A program made the position numbers and the translations under genes. Below the pieces are notes generated by a model that was not told the DNA's origin, made no database searches, and saw nothing but the letters and a program-made list of their open reading frames with translations. 64,000 bases of DNA, taken from assembly GCF_910592395.1 (NCBI RefSeq), contig NC_088317.1, forward strand, positions 3,658,001 to 3,722,000. The letters run 5' to 3'. Positions 36,901 through 49,500 of the stretch are shown piece after piece; the stretch's first letter is position 1, and each line of letters begins with the position of its first letter. This DNA comes from Lineus longissimus. Taxonomy: Eukaryota > Nemertea > Pilidiophora > Heteronemertea > Lineidae.

Positions 36901-38235
36901 CAATCATCACTCAGGAACAAACTACTAAAATGTTCAGATTAGGTAAATTGATTTAGGTGATTAGTGAAGTATGAATACAATCTACCGGTAGACATGTGTA
37001 AACTGGCATGCCGCTGAAAGTGAAATTATAACTCGTTACATTTGCATGTGCTATGATATGCCATGATGTGTACTTTAAAATTTTAAGGCACAGGGCAAAT
37101 TAAACTAGTGTTTTCGCAGGGTCTGGTACCCGGCCTTTCCTCACTTTTCTCTTTCTTTTTTCAACTCTTTTGTCCTGCCTTTTCAACTAGTGGTTAATGC
37201 ATGACCACACAACACAGAGAATATCTGATTGATTATTGAGATCTTACCTGGGTTGTCCTTCAACAAGCTGTCATATCCAGCATATTTTGGATGGTTATCA
37301 TCGACTGTGGCGAAGAATACTGCTAGCATACAGGCAAAGAAACCACTCAGAGCAGCATAGAACACCAGATAGAAGAAACCAATTTTAGCTGAAAAGAGAA
37401 AATGAGATGTAGGAAAATAATGCCAAGTTTTGATTGAGGAAAGAGGCATTCATCTCATTGAGACATTGCCTGGCGCAAAGGACAAGGAGGTAGGCATTCT
37501 TGGCCAGATTCTGGGTAGCGAGAAGATACGGATTTCTGGAAGAGGGATGGAATGCCTGACGGAACGAGTTTACAATCCCCGATCACACCCCAAAAAAAGG
37601 TCATCGGTTGACTGACCAAGCACCACTGTTCAATGGATTTCTACTAGTTGAATGCGATCAAACTACGTCATTTCCGATCGGGGATTCTAAAGTTTAGCCA
37701 GCCTGACTTTTCATTAAAAATGTGAGAAAACAAACAGCTTATCCAAGGGATAGGACAAACCTCCAAATTGAACAAGGTCAAGGTCATTCCAGTACATTTT
37801 CAGTGGAATGTGAGAACACACCCACAACACAAGAACACCTTGCTCAACTTGGCCATTCACACATATATTCAACAGTATTACATTGAACAGACGAACACTG
37901 CATTATTTGTGCAAACTTATATCTAAATCAATGAAATGCGGTGGATATTTCTCTCACAAAACTGATCAAGGGAATGGCCTCAATAGACACGCATCATCAT
38001 GTGCATCCACAGTGCATTCGCAGTGCAAATCCAGAAATCGAAGTGGAAGATTACCAAAACTTCGACAGACCGAATCATCGAAAATACGGCATCACTTCTT
38101 ACCCCAACTTGCTCCAGTCCTGCCTAAAAACTCGCTCTTGTCCTTGTTCCAAATAAAGGATCCGCAGTCTGCCAAAGCAGCCCCAACCCCCTTCTTTTTT
38201 TGGCTGGGTTGAACAATATCTGTTTCGTCCGCCAT
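33906..38235 (-). CDS. ATP1B: Na+/K+-ATPase beta subunit, 300 residues, 5 exons
   Basis: Minus-strand exons in order: 38235-38103, 37388-37248, 35347-35237, 34613-34420, 34229-33906. This type II glycoprotein escorts and stabilises the alpha subunit at the plasma membrane. Seen: a short cytoplasmic N-terminus rich in Lys with the ASWAKIGFFYLVFY entry into the membrane, one membrane segment (about 45-68), and a large ectodomain. All six conserved cysteines of the three beta-subunit disulfides are present, in TCNKQ, VCKFE, DPCIA, EPCVL, VECHG and VECKL. The family signatures VYGWKP, GQNPAD and NIGTLDYYP are intact. Length is standard (about 300-305). The start ATG sits inside AAAATGGCGGAC, a YY1-like match. 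The gene is head to head with SBNO, starts 730 bases apart. Introns hold a small inverted-repeat element and a minisatellite. Confidence 0.95.
34664..35126. mobile_element. 463-bp inverted-repeat element (family B) with TA target duplication
   Basis: Ends are CCGTATTTTCCGG and CCGGAAAATACGG, exact inverted repeats, continued less exactly inward, with TA at 34662-34663 and 35127-35128. The inside is built of repeats of GGTGCGGGTC. It has no transposase and fits a non-autonomous element moved by a TA-targeting transposase. It lies in the fourth intron of the ATPase beta gene, about 50 bases upstream of the acceptor of the exon that starts at 34613. Confidence 0.85.
35470..35650 (+). repeat. AAGGTAGGGTGG minisatellite
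   Basis: Six copies of a 12-base core, AAGGTAGGGTGG or close variants, at irregular spacing of 20-50 bases. The last copy runs into GGGCCACCC, a short palindrome. Confidence 0.8.
36099..36130. repeat. Short perfect hairpin
   Basis: CATGTGTAAAT (36099-36109) and ATTTACACATG (36120-36130) are exact inverted 11-mers around a 10-base loop, in the large ATPase beta intron. Confidence 0.7.
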
Positions 38236-38964
38236 TTTAATGCTGAATTGAGGTCGAGCATGAGGTGGAGTTCCCGGATGTCAACGACAGGGTTGGCAAG
38301 ATGGGATGGCGCGAAAATAAGATTTTTAACTTTGTGGTGATGAGAAAAGATCACCAATTTGATATATTTTTCTTAAATTTCAGAGTGCTGTCTTCTCTTA
38401 GTGATCTGGTCATACCCCAGTTATTTTTCGAGTATCACAAACTCGCCCCGTTGTAAGGAACGAAATCAGCGCCTCCAGTGTCAAGATTGCAAGAAGGTTG
38501 TGCTGGCTCCTGACCAGCTTTACAGTACATCCCCATGCAAGATCGCCACCTATTGTGTAAAAGTGAAATCAACTCGCAGGCCATGGCGGGAGATGGCCCT
38601 GTACATTTTTCACATGCACCATTGCATGCATGAGAAATGTCAAATTGCACTAAGTGCTTATTCAGCTCGAAGTGATTCAATGAATCACTGCTCGATCGTT
38701 TTGGCTTTCCTGATAATGAGATGAAAGTAGAATGTGGTCGAATCATTGAGAGTGAATATAGAGGCCGTAAATGCTTCGTAGGATGACTTTATCAGAAGAG
38801 TATGGGATCTGATAGTTACAGCTAAACAGCCTAAAGTAAAGGTTGACCCAAAAAATATTGGCGAAAAATATTTTCTTAAATTCTTCAGTACGAATTTGAA
38901 TTTAGAATTTTGTTGAATGGTCTTGATCTTCTGATAAACAGTTGCTTGCAACAAGTTCTAACAA
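38236..38964. promoter_or_regulatory. Head-to-head intergenic region of ATP1B and SBNO
   Basis: The 729 bases between the two start codons must hold 5' untranslated sequence and promoters of both genes, unless untranslated exons lie elsewhere. No TATA box or TCTCGCGAG element is evident. The only clear motif is the YY1-like AAAATGGCGGAC covering the ATPase start codon (38227-38238, minus strand). Confidence 0.45.
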
Positions 38965-40474
38965 ATGGAAGGTGTGGATGGAAAACGATGCAAAAACTTT
39001 ATAAAAGATGAAAATAATTGTGTGATCAAAGACGACCACTGCGGCTTTTCTTCTGGACCTGCCATGGATCAAAGTGATAATTGTGCCATGAAAGATCAGA
39101 CAAATCACATGAATCGTCCTGTAAATCACATAAATAGGCCAGTACTCGGTGACACTTTAGACAGTTCAGTGATTAAAGACACCTTGTCAGATTTAGCGGA
39201 AGGAATGGACATATCGGCACCTCCAAGCGCTGAAGAGTCTGGGGTAGGACTCGGTGCTATTTCAGTCGAAAGTGCTGCCACCGAATTGGTAGCGTCTATG
39301 GAAACTGACGATTCAAATCGGATGGATCACTCTGGTGACCGGTCTGTCGAACAGAATAACCCTATTGAAGTCATAGACCTTTCAAGTCCTGCCAAAGAGA
39401 ACGTGTCATCAAGTCAAGGTTCCAACTCCAGCAATACAGACATCTTGCACGATCTTGTGAGAACTGCGCTGCCGTTATCACAACCGGTATCCACCACTGG
39501 AAGAACAACGTCTCAATCTCCGTCTCATTCACAGCCATCTAGTGGTCTTTTATCATCGCAACCCAAAGATGCACGAGGCTACTATGTTCCATCATCTGGT
39601 GGAGTCCGAGGATATTATGTTCCACCATCGCCAAATCTAACTCAAATGCCCAGTTCCAGATTGCAAACTGGACAGGGATCTGTGAGTCACACTGTGTCCA
39701 GCCCTGCTCACTCTAAAAACTTTCCAGGCCTCCCAGGAGCAAGTCGGACTCCAAGTCCAATTCAATATTCTGCCCAGGGCCTACCAGTGAGGATATCGCT
39801 CCCAAATATGCCCAGTGCAGTCTCGTCTGTCTTTGGCAATGACCCGACAATGCGTGCAGCTATTGCTTCCCAGATTGCCGCCCTGACTCCAGCGCAGCGG
39901 CAGGTTATGATGGCTACTGGCGCAGTGAAGCTCCCTGCCGGGCCCGGCCTTGCTGAGCATGGGGAGGAGTTGAAGAAAATAGCTGATGAAGATGTCCAGG
40001 GTAAACTGAGGTTAGTATTAAGACTATTTTTCGGAATTAACACCACACTACTATAGCTGGCGTCCTTCCCAAAATCAAGACATGGACGGTGGAGTGAAAT
40101 TGTAGGCGCAAAGCTGAGGTGCTTTGGTCGAGATTTTCGGTAGGACTTTTAGCTCCAACCGACTTTTTCATGGGGAAGTAATACATGTGATTGAGTTGAA
40201 GGAAGTGAAGAAGTTTTACAAGTTTTAAGTTTACTGTACTCTCTTCTTACAGTGATGAAGTGTTCGCTGGTTACAACCACAACAATATCCTGGAAGGTTG
40301 CCAGCCTCATCCTGGGGACATCGTGGAAGCTGGATCTCTTGCTGTGAGTACAGTAGTTTCAGGCAGAAAGCATGCCCCGTGTGGAAGTTGTTCTGATGAG
40401 TTTGAAACTTTTCATATCATTTCTTCAACCTCCAGAGTGAGTAATGGCAAAGGCCACATTCTGGCCCATGATGA

Positions 40475-40506
<32 letters not shown>

Positions 40507-43500
40507 GAATGCCAAATCTAAAATGCTGCCTCTGTTCTACCGTTACCATATTCCAATTCGTTTTCCAGTCCATCCCGCTACCAAAGGCATCCTACCATCT
40601 AGATGAGGCATTGCCTAATGTTATCATCAAGTACGGCCTTCTGAGCAGTTTGCAACTGGAGGGTATCCTATATGCTGTAAGTACTGTGCATCCTTATACC
40701 TCACAGTTAAAGAGCTCAATACCAAGTTTAGTAATCTGCACTGGGCGATGAGAAAATGAATGGGCAAGGTATTCTTAGCAGGAACAGCAAGGTTCACCTA
40801 CAGTAATGATAAGACTTGATAGGGATCTAATTGCCTGGCTTTAGATTAAGTCCCAGGAACATCATTTTGCAGCCAGTATAATTCGTTGCTTTGTAATTAC
40901 AGTGTCAGCGGCACCAGCTAATCCTCCCCAATGGAACGAGAGCTGGTTTCTTCATTGGCGATGGGGCAGGTGTGGGGAAAGGTCGGCAAATATCCGGCAT
41001 CGTATTGGACAATTTCTGTCGTGGACGCACACAACATGTCTGGTTCAGTACATCGACGGATCTCATCATTGATGCAAAAAGGGATTTGTCTGACATCGGC
41101 TGCTATATCAAAGTGATCGAAGGATGCCGGCAACTCGATAAAGAAACGAGAATCTTTGGCTTGCCGTCCGATTTCAAAGATGGCGTCATCTTCAGCACGT
41201 ATGCGACGCTCGTGTCATCGGTCCAGAGGGGAAGTAAGTCTAGTAGTGCTACCAATTTGCATGCCACTACACTTGGGCATCAATTGCATTTATGGATCTT
41301 TAACGTAGTGGCTCCATCTTTGGCCTGGAGGAGGAGTCTCCTGAGCGACTGTCCACATTAATGAGGTCTTATGTTTGCTCTGGCATAGCCGCCAGGAACA
41401 GAACCTGTGAGAGTTTTTGCATGCCACTTCGGTTGGGCATCAATTGAGGTTATGGACCTAGTCGCCTAGTGGCGCCATCTTTGACCAGGGAGTGGAGACA
41501 ATGTCGAGCTACATGTACTGTCCACGCTCTGGCATAGCCACAACGACAAGATACAAAGAACCTCGTTCGAGGGACAAAGCAATATATGGTATAAAAAATG
41601 ATAACAAACTTCGACAATTCTTTTCAAGCTGGAACGAATGCCACTAAACATAGTCGCCTGCAGCAGCTGATTGACTGGTGCGGTGGGAGAGATTTTGACG
41701 GCTGTCTGATCTTCGACGAGTGTCACAAAGCCAAGAATTTCGTACCGGTACGTAAAGAGAAGGGAACTCCGGACAAGCTCATCGCGATAAGATTGCACTC
41801 TCAGTCTATGACTAGTCTGTGTATTCACCATTGGTCTAAAAGAGAAACCAAGATGCCAGTCTATGTCTGCCCATAGCTCTTCTGCTCCTATATCGAAAGT
41901 CTTCTTTCTTGCAGGGAAAAGAAAGTGCAAGTACTAAAGTTGCCCTAGCAGTGTCCCAGATTCAAAGGTATGCTGAGAATTATGTATAGATGCCTTCGAT
42001 GTCCTTATGTTTCTTGTTTGTGTTGATATGATGGTCTAGTCTTATGATTTTTTTCTCCACGTGTTGTGTTTTGTAGTCTTCTTTTGCGTTCGAGTGTTCT
42101 GGCCATCATACTCTCAACTCCGTAGCAGTCACAAGTGCGGTGCTCTGGTAAAATTTCATCCACCAAACCCTTTGAATTTGTCTTCAAAAGAAGTATCAGT
42201 TTGTCTGTTCACGTCCATTTTTTTTTTTTAAATTAGCTTTTGACCTATAACTCTTTTGGATACTTTTACTTGGACACTTTTTACTTTTTACTTGTTAAGA
42301 TATTCATCTTTTTAAATTTATTTTCGCAATGGACATTTTAAAATGCTATAATCTCTGTACAGTGCCCTGGAGCAAGCCTAGAGCTTGGACATGGCACTAT
42401 AATATACTGTATTTATTATTATTATTATTGATTGGTGTGAATGGTTCCTCTTCCAGACTGCTACCTAAGGCCAGGGTGGTCTACTGCAGTGCCACGGGTG
42501 TCACTGACGTAAAAAACATGGCGTTTATGGAACGACTCGGCCTGTGGGGCGACGGGGCGCCGTTCAAATCGTTCGACCTATTCTTAGATTCCATTCACAA
42601 GAGAGGTTTAGGTAAGTTATGAGGGGATAGAATTGTGATTTTAGAAGTTCTCGGCCTTTTGGTAAGAGCAATATCAGTGCTTATCTCTTCCAAACTGTAA
42701 TTAGTTTCAATCAAAGTAATTCTGTTTTGCCTAACATAAATCTACGTGCTGATGATCACAGACAAAAAGTTGTGGTCTTAGATTTACTTCGATTGCTTGG
42801 TATGGCTCGCAGAATACTATTACTTATACAGGCAGGCAGCCCTTATCATGAATGAGGTCATCAGTGTGTGCTGTTTCCTTTGTAGGTGTGGCTGAAATGT
42901 TAGCTATGGAAATGAAGGCCACTGGCATGTATGTCTCAAGAGGACTCAGCTTCAAGCAGGCCGAGGTAGGTATATGTATTCTCTCAGTGTCAATTATAGT
43001 TTTCTGAATGCAATACTAGTTGTCCGGGGCAGATCAATGATGAAGAAAAAGAGGTGCCCAGTGCTTAGCAATGGTTGGTTATTTCAATTGGCTGTTGTGG
43101 CATGCCCACCAAGTAAGCCTGTATGGCCAGTGCACTCCATCTTTGGTTAGGTTTTATTTCCGAGTGTCAGTTACCTGGCCTTGTTGTTGCCATTGCCGAT
43201 TAGACGAGCCCAGTCTAACGGGTTTCGTGTCAGTTTCACTGCTTTTTCTGAAATAAGGGCAGAGGGCACCTCCAGGAAATTGTGGCATATGCCGCGTAAT
43301 ATCAATTATAGTTTGTTCCTTATATTTAGACTATCATGCTCTCTTTTCAGTTCGTCACCATCGAAGCAAACTTGACACCAGATCAGATAAAGACTTATGA
43401 CACCGCGGCGCATTTATGGTGAGTATCGCATCCGACATACGTCTGGTTTTGCTGTGACAAATCACATTTTACTGTTTTCGCACGTGAACATTTCATCAGT

Positions 43501-46500
43501 TGTTATTTTCCGTTTTTCATTTGTCAAATTCAGGAATGAAATGCGTAAAGCTTTGGACAATGCTCTCATACGATGCAAGACAAGCAACAGCAGAGTGTGG
43601 TCATCCTTCTGGGGGAGCCATCAGAGATTCTTTAAACAGCTATGGTGAGTCTTCATGTCTTCCAGTTTTTTTATCACTACAGTGGAAGTCAACTGGATAT
43701 CGTAACTGTAGTTTACAACAATGTCCGCTGGTCCCTATTGTTGGCTGTGGTGTAGCTCCACCGACCAAGTTTCTGCCCCTTCTTGCCCTGCTAAAAATCT
43801 CTTTAGCTGAAACACTTCATCATATAAATAACTTATAATGTCATTTGTTTGTTAATATTCTTTTTTCAGTATGGGTATGAAGGTTCCAACCATCGTTCAG
43901 GATGCAAAGGAAGCCTTGGCTAATGGATGCTGTGTCGTCCTTGGTCTTCAGACTACTGGCGAGGTAAGTCAAGTGTGGTGTAATCTCAAGATTTCCCCAC
44001 TAGTTTGGCTAATGCATCCTTTGCACTGAACCAAAACGCTCTAACCCTAACCTACAAGAGTTGCTTTCTTGCGGAGATTTACAGGAATGGTGTATGAGAA
44101 GGTAGCTTGGCCATGAAAGTCTCGACTTTCATCAAATTCTATGTTTTAACAGAAATTCTCATCCTTGTAGGCCAGCTTGGAGAATGAGCGAGTCCAAAAT
44201 GACTTCCGCATAACAGGATTTGTGTCACTGTGTCGTGAGATCTTCACACGCTTCATCGAAGTTCATTTTCCAACTTATGTCGAAGGATCTGGAAACACAG
44301 ATGATACGGTAAGGACTTACGGGGCTTAAATTGAGATGTTGTGGCAGCTAGTGGAGAAAAAAACAATAGTGATGTATTGGTCAAAGCAAGGCTTTGCAAA
44401 AGCCCAATTCTGAGCCAGGATGATTAAATGATGATGATGATGATGATGATGGTCTCTATCTGATGTTTTGGTACTTCCAGGGTTTGTTCGTCCGAGTACA
44501 AGATCCTTGGTGTGTCGCCGCAAAGACTAGGCTGACGGAATTTGCAAAGATGATTGACCTTCCTAATAGGTGAGAAAGCAGATGTGTTGGCTATTGAAAA
44601 TCAGCCCGATCGAATTCCGGTTTCACCACAAGGGGTTCTTTACTGAAAATGGAAAAAATTGCAATTACTCTGATTTAACCACAGTACTTTTCCTGTTTCC
44701 AGCCCCCTGGATGAGATCATTGACCTGCTTGGTGGTCCTGATGCTGTGGCCGAGATGACTGGACGAAGAGCCAGGATTGTCCGGCGGAGTCCCCAGGATC
44801 GGCCTCAGTATGAACTCAGGGATTCGGAAAGCTCTGGCGGGATTGACAGTCTCAATGTCCGAGAGGTACGAGGAAAAGATGGCATTTAGAACTTGTTAAA
44901 TTTGAATTGACCACGGTGCAAAAACCTGTTGTCTCAGTCCCAGTATGACTGTGACTTAACACACTTTTGTACCAAACAAACTGACCAAATATTGTGTCCA
45001 CTCATAGATTTCATGGCTGGAATAACTGTTGAGACAACAAGATCAGTTCCTATTGATATCTTTTTTTACGTATCTTTCTTAGTTATGCCTCAGTATCAAC
45101 ATTTTCAGCGCAACCTTTTCATGGAAGGAAAGAAACTGGTGGCGATCATCTCGGACGCGGCAAGTACCGGTATCTCCCTCCATGCAGACAACAGGGTCAA
45201 GAATAGGTGTCGCCGTGTGCACCTGACCATCGAGCTGCCGTGGAGTGCTGATAAGGCAGTCCAGCAGTTGGGCAGGTCACATCGGTCAAACCAGAGCAGG
45301 TTAGCGTTATATTTTCAAGCACTTATCCAAACTATTTTTCAATATCATGGCATAAAACTTGGTTAGCAGCCAGTGAGTTGAATCTTGGGCACAAATGGCC
45401 TTCTTTTTTTGTAATTTATAATTTTTTATTGCAAACTGCCTTCCTGCCTGGCATTAGAGATAGGAGTTTGGAAGTAAAGAGTGTGTCATAAGCTAAATCT
45501 TGCTAGCTGTTTCATACTTTACTTCGTGATTACTAGCTCTTGCATTGACAACTAATTTATAAACTTCCCTTCCTTTCAGTGGTCCCCTGTATAAGTTAGT
45601 CACAACCAACCTGGGTGGCGAAAGGAGATTCGCCTCTGCTGTTGCTAGGAGACTGCTTTCGCTGGGGGCCTTGACCAAAGGAGACAGGCGGGCTGCAACT
45701 GGACAGGATCTTAGCAAGTTCAACTTCGACAGTCCGTACGGGAGGACGGCACTGCGGGCCATGTATCATGCTATCTGTAAGGTATGTCTGAGTTGCACAC
45801 CAGCTCTGTTCTGCCTCAATGTACTCTAACGATACTCAACTCGGGCCCTGTTTTGATCAGTCATTACATGTTCCAACAGCATCTAGTTGTATGTTACTTA
45901 TAAGAGTCTATCACTGTCATTGTGTCCTTAAAATTTATATACTTTTTCGTCGTCATTCATCTCATGGCACTTTTTCTTCTCATTTCAGAAAGAAATGGTG
46001 CAAGGAGTTGATTTGAAGAAGGTGACAGATGGAAAATTCATGTTTGACGAGTTCTCAGAATTTACCCAGGAGTCCCTTCTCTTGATTGGCGTCGTCGACC
46101 AGCAGTGTTTAGTGAATGGCATGACCCTCTCCGTCAAGGATAAAGAGGCTGGCGATGTTCCAAGGTTCCTGAACAGAATTCTTGGCTTGCGAGTGGAGCG
46201 CCAAAACTTGGTAAGTTTGGAATTTAGAGATATATTAACCTTTCTTGTGCTGAATGTCAAAAGTCTATCAAGCTTAACTTGCGGGATTAGTTTTTCAGCT
46301 GTTTGGGCCAGATTTTCTCACCGTTTGATGCTATAACTTCCTAACAACGTGCGGCAAACAAATCCTGCCAACCTCGTCAACAGGCTATCAATTCAAGTCC
46401 AGTCAAGTTCTTTGAAAATTTGCCAAGAGGGAATATGATCCAACTGGCCTTAAAAATCAATTTCTTCCTAAAACCCAGTTTCCTTAGCAATTTCACAGCA

Positions 46501-49500
46501 TCTTTACTCTTGATCTCTTTCAGATGTTCCAGTATTTCTGCCAGTGTCTCGACGCCGCTGTGAACGCGGCGAAGATGGAAGGACGGTACAACGAGGGCCT
46601 ACTGGACATCACCGCGGCCTCGATCGAAATGGTCGGAGAGCCGAAAGAAGTCTTCAAGGCGGCAGCTGTCGGGGGCAATATCACAAAGTAAGCGCTTTGT
46701 GTGAAATTTCATTTCTATAACTTTACCCCTCTAGGACATGAAATCTTCCTGCTTATGAATATTCCTGATTTACTGTACCTTATCCATTGGATTTCAGGCA
46801 CATCACCCTGAATGTCGATCGAGGAATGTCTTGGGAGAAGGCTCTAGTTCGCTTGGAGAATTATGGGAAGAGAGACGATGGCTTCTACAAATCAAAGCGG
46901 GAAGTGTTTGGACGGCATCTGTTTCTCTTGGCAACGCAGAAGGAAGGTTTTGATAATATTTTCAGGATTGCTAGGTAAATATAACAAATTTAATGCTGCT
47001 GTGTTCGCTCTTTAAAAATAATGAGAATGGTAAATTTTTTACATGATTAACATGATCAGTTTAAGAATTGAGCTTTATGTTTAACAAATGATGTCCTGGT
47101 GTATTCCCTGTTTTTAGCTCACCTCTTAGCAGAGGTGAGCTTATCCCATACCGTGGCGTCCGTCGTCCGTCGTCGTCGTCGTCGTCGTCGTCGTCGGCGT
47201 CGTCGGCGTCGTCGTCGTCGTCGTCGTCGTCCGTCGTCCGTTAGCAGGGCACGTTTCGTAACTGTTAGAGCTATTGAGTTGAAACTTGGTACACATGTAC
47301 CCTTATGTAATGACACCTGAGAGACCAAGTTTCGGTCCGATTCGTTTCATGGTTTGGCCACCAGGGGGCCAAACGTTAAAAGTGAAAATATGCAATATCT
47401 CCCTCAATAGTAGTCGGGAAATTTTGAAAAAAATATGGTAGGTACTTCTAGCAAAGGTGCATCATATATCCTCCGGGTTTTTGATTTGACCTCCTTTTCA
47501 AGGTCACAGAGGTCAAATGGTGTAAATTGGCCGTTAGGATGTAACGATGGCACGTTTCTAAACTGCAATGACTATTGATACCAAATTTGGTACACATTTA
47601 CCCCTTAGTCAGCTGATCTCAGGGACCGAAGTTTGGTCCAATATGATTCACCACTTGACCACCAGGGGGCAAAATCCAAAAACCTTAAAAATGTGATTAT
47701 TCCTTAACTTCTTGCCCGATTGCCACCAATTTGATATCATGGGTACATCTAACCACCATACAGTATATGTCACACAGGTTTTTAATTTGACCTTCTTGTC
47801 AAGGTCACAGAGGTCAAATGGCGTAAATTCGCCGTCAGGCCGTAACAATGGCACGTTTCTTAACTGCAATGACTATTGATCACAAATTAAGTACACATGT
47901 ACCCCTTGGTCAGGTGATCTCAGGTACCGAAGTTTGGTGCGATCTGATTTGCCGTTTGGCCTCCAGGGAGGGGGCCAAATCCTAAATTCTTCAAAATGCC
48001 ATTATTCCTAGTAATGACTTGCCCGATTGGCACCAATTTTATATCATAGGTACATCTAATTCTAACAACCATTCAATGTGTCACCCGGGTCTTCTTTGAT
48101 TTGACCTACTTTTCAAGGTCACAGAGGTCGAATGTACTGTAAATTGGCCATTTTGGGGAAATTGTAATTGCTTGGACCTACATCAAACCTAACACTACAT
48201 GACACAAGACCATGCTCTTTATCCATCTTTCCTCCACATGAGGTGAGCACAATGGCCCTGGCCATTTCATTTTACTTCTGTGACTTTTCAAACACTGATT
48301 ACACTTATCCTTTCAGACCCAATACTGGATTGTCAGGTTATGATGAAGAGAAGGCAGGGATCTTGGAGAAATATACCAAGATTGAGACGGAGGATGCAGG
48401 TAAGAATCCCACCGAGAAAGAGCATCTTTGTTGATACAATCTCCCGACTAGCACTTCTGCTCTTACGTGATTACTTCTGGCTCGCCTCTCTAAGCGAACA
48501 CCTCTGTTATCAGGACACCCTCTTTATTAAGGACACTGGTTTTGGTCCCAAACTTGACTTCTGTAATCAGGACACCTCTTTATTAAGGACAGCATGTGTC
48601 AGTCCCAGGGATGTCCTTGATACAGAGGTTCTACTGAACTTGTACATATCTGATATTCGTGTTCTTTTGCATTCAACTTGTGTCATAATTTTCAGAGACC
48701 GGTTGGAAAGGCCAGTACGAGAGGACCAAGGATCACTGTATGCATGGACGACATTGTAAGGTCGGGCCGTCCTGCACCGTAGGGAGTCGATGCTATAAAA
48801 TGCATCTTCTTTCTGGCTGCATCGTGACATTGTTGAACGTACTTGAATCCACCCTGGTCAAGTACCAGATGCAGTTCCAGTTTAGGTAAGTGATAGCAGA
48901 ATATGCTCCCTGGAGAATCAGTTTCCCAGCTTGGTGAGAACCAGGCTGGAGCTCCAACAAGAATTGCATCTCATGAAGAGGAAAATGCACTTAAGTTTGT
49001 CTAGTAAAAGGGGAAAAATAGTTGAATAGCCATTCATTTGCAATGATTAAAACACAAATTAAAGTCAAACACAAATTTATGTTTTCAACTTTTCAGTCAA
49101 GCTGAGAAGAATTTGCGTGTTGTCCGTGTTCAGCTTGATGACGGCGAGCGTGTAGTTGGTGTGCGATTCCCCGAGGTCCTCCTGCCTCATGCTGAGAGAG
49201 GGTTAAAGGAACAGAAGATCATTGAGAGAGTACAGGCAAAACAAACTGTAAGTTGTTGGACGGGTTTTTTCGAGAACATTTCAGAAATTGTATTATTCAC
49301 CCAAAATAGAACTATAAGTGACTGGTACTACCAGCCAGGGCTTGTTTAGAGCTTTCCAATGAATGGTCATGTCAATGGGTTTTGAAAATCTTAAAAAATC
49401 TACTTGGGATCAAGAGATGTAACCATGTCCTTTATATTGGAATAAACAATCAGTACTGAGAATTTGGAAGGCCACTGCTCTGTATACATTTAACTTAACT

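Noticed and set aside
47099-47328. Arg-rich proteins on both strands
   Set aside because: They are translations of a CGT triplet run inside a repeat element.
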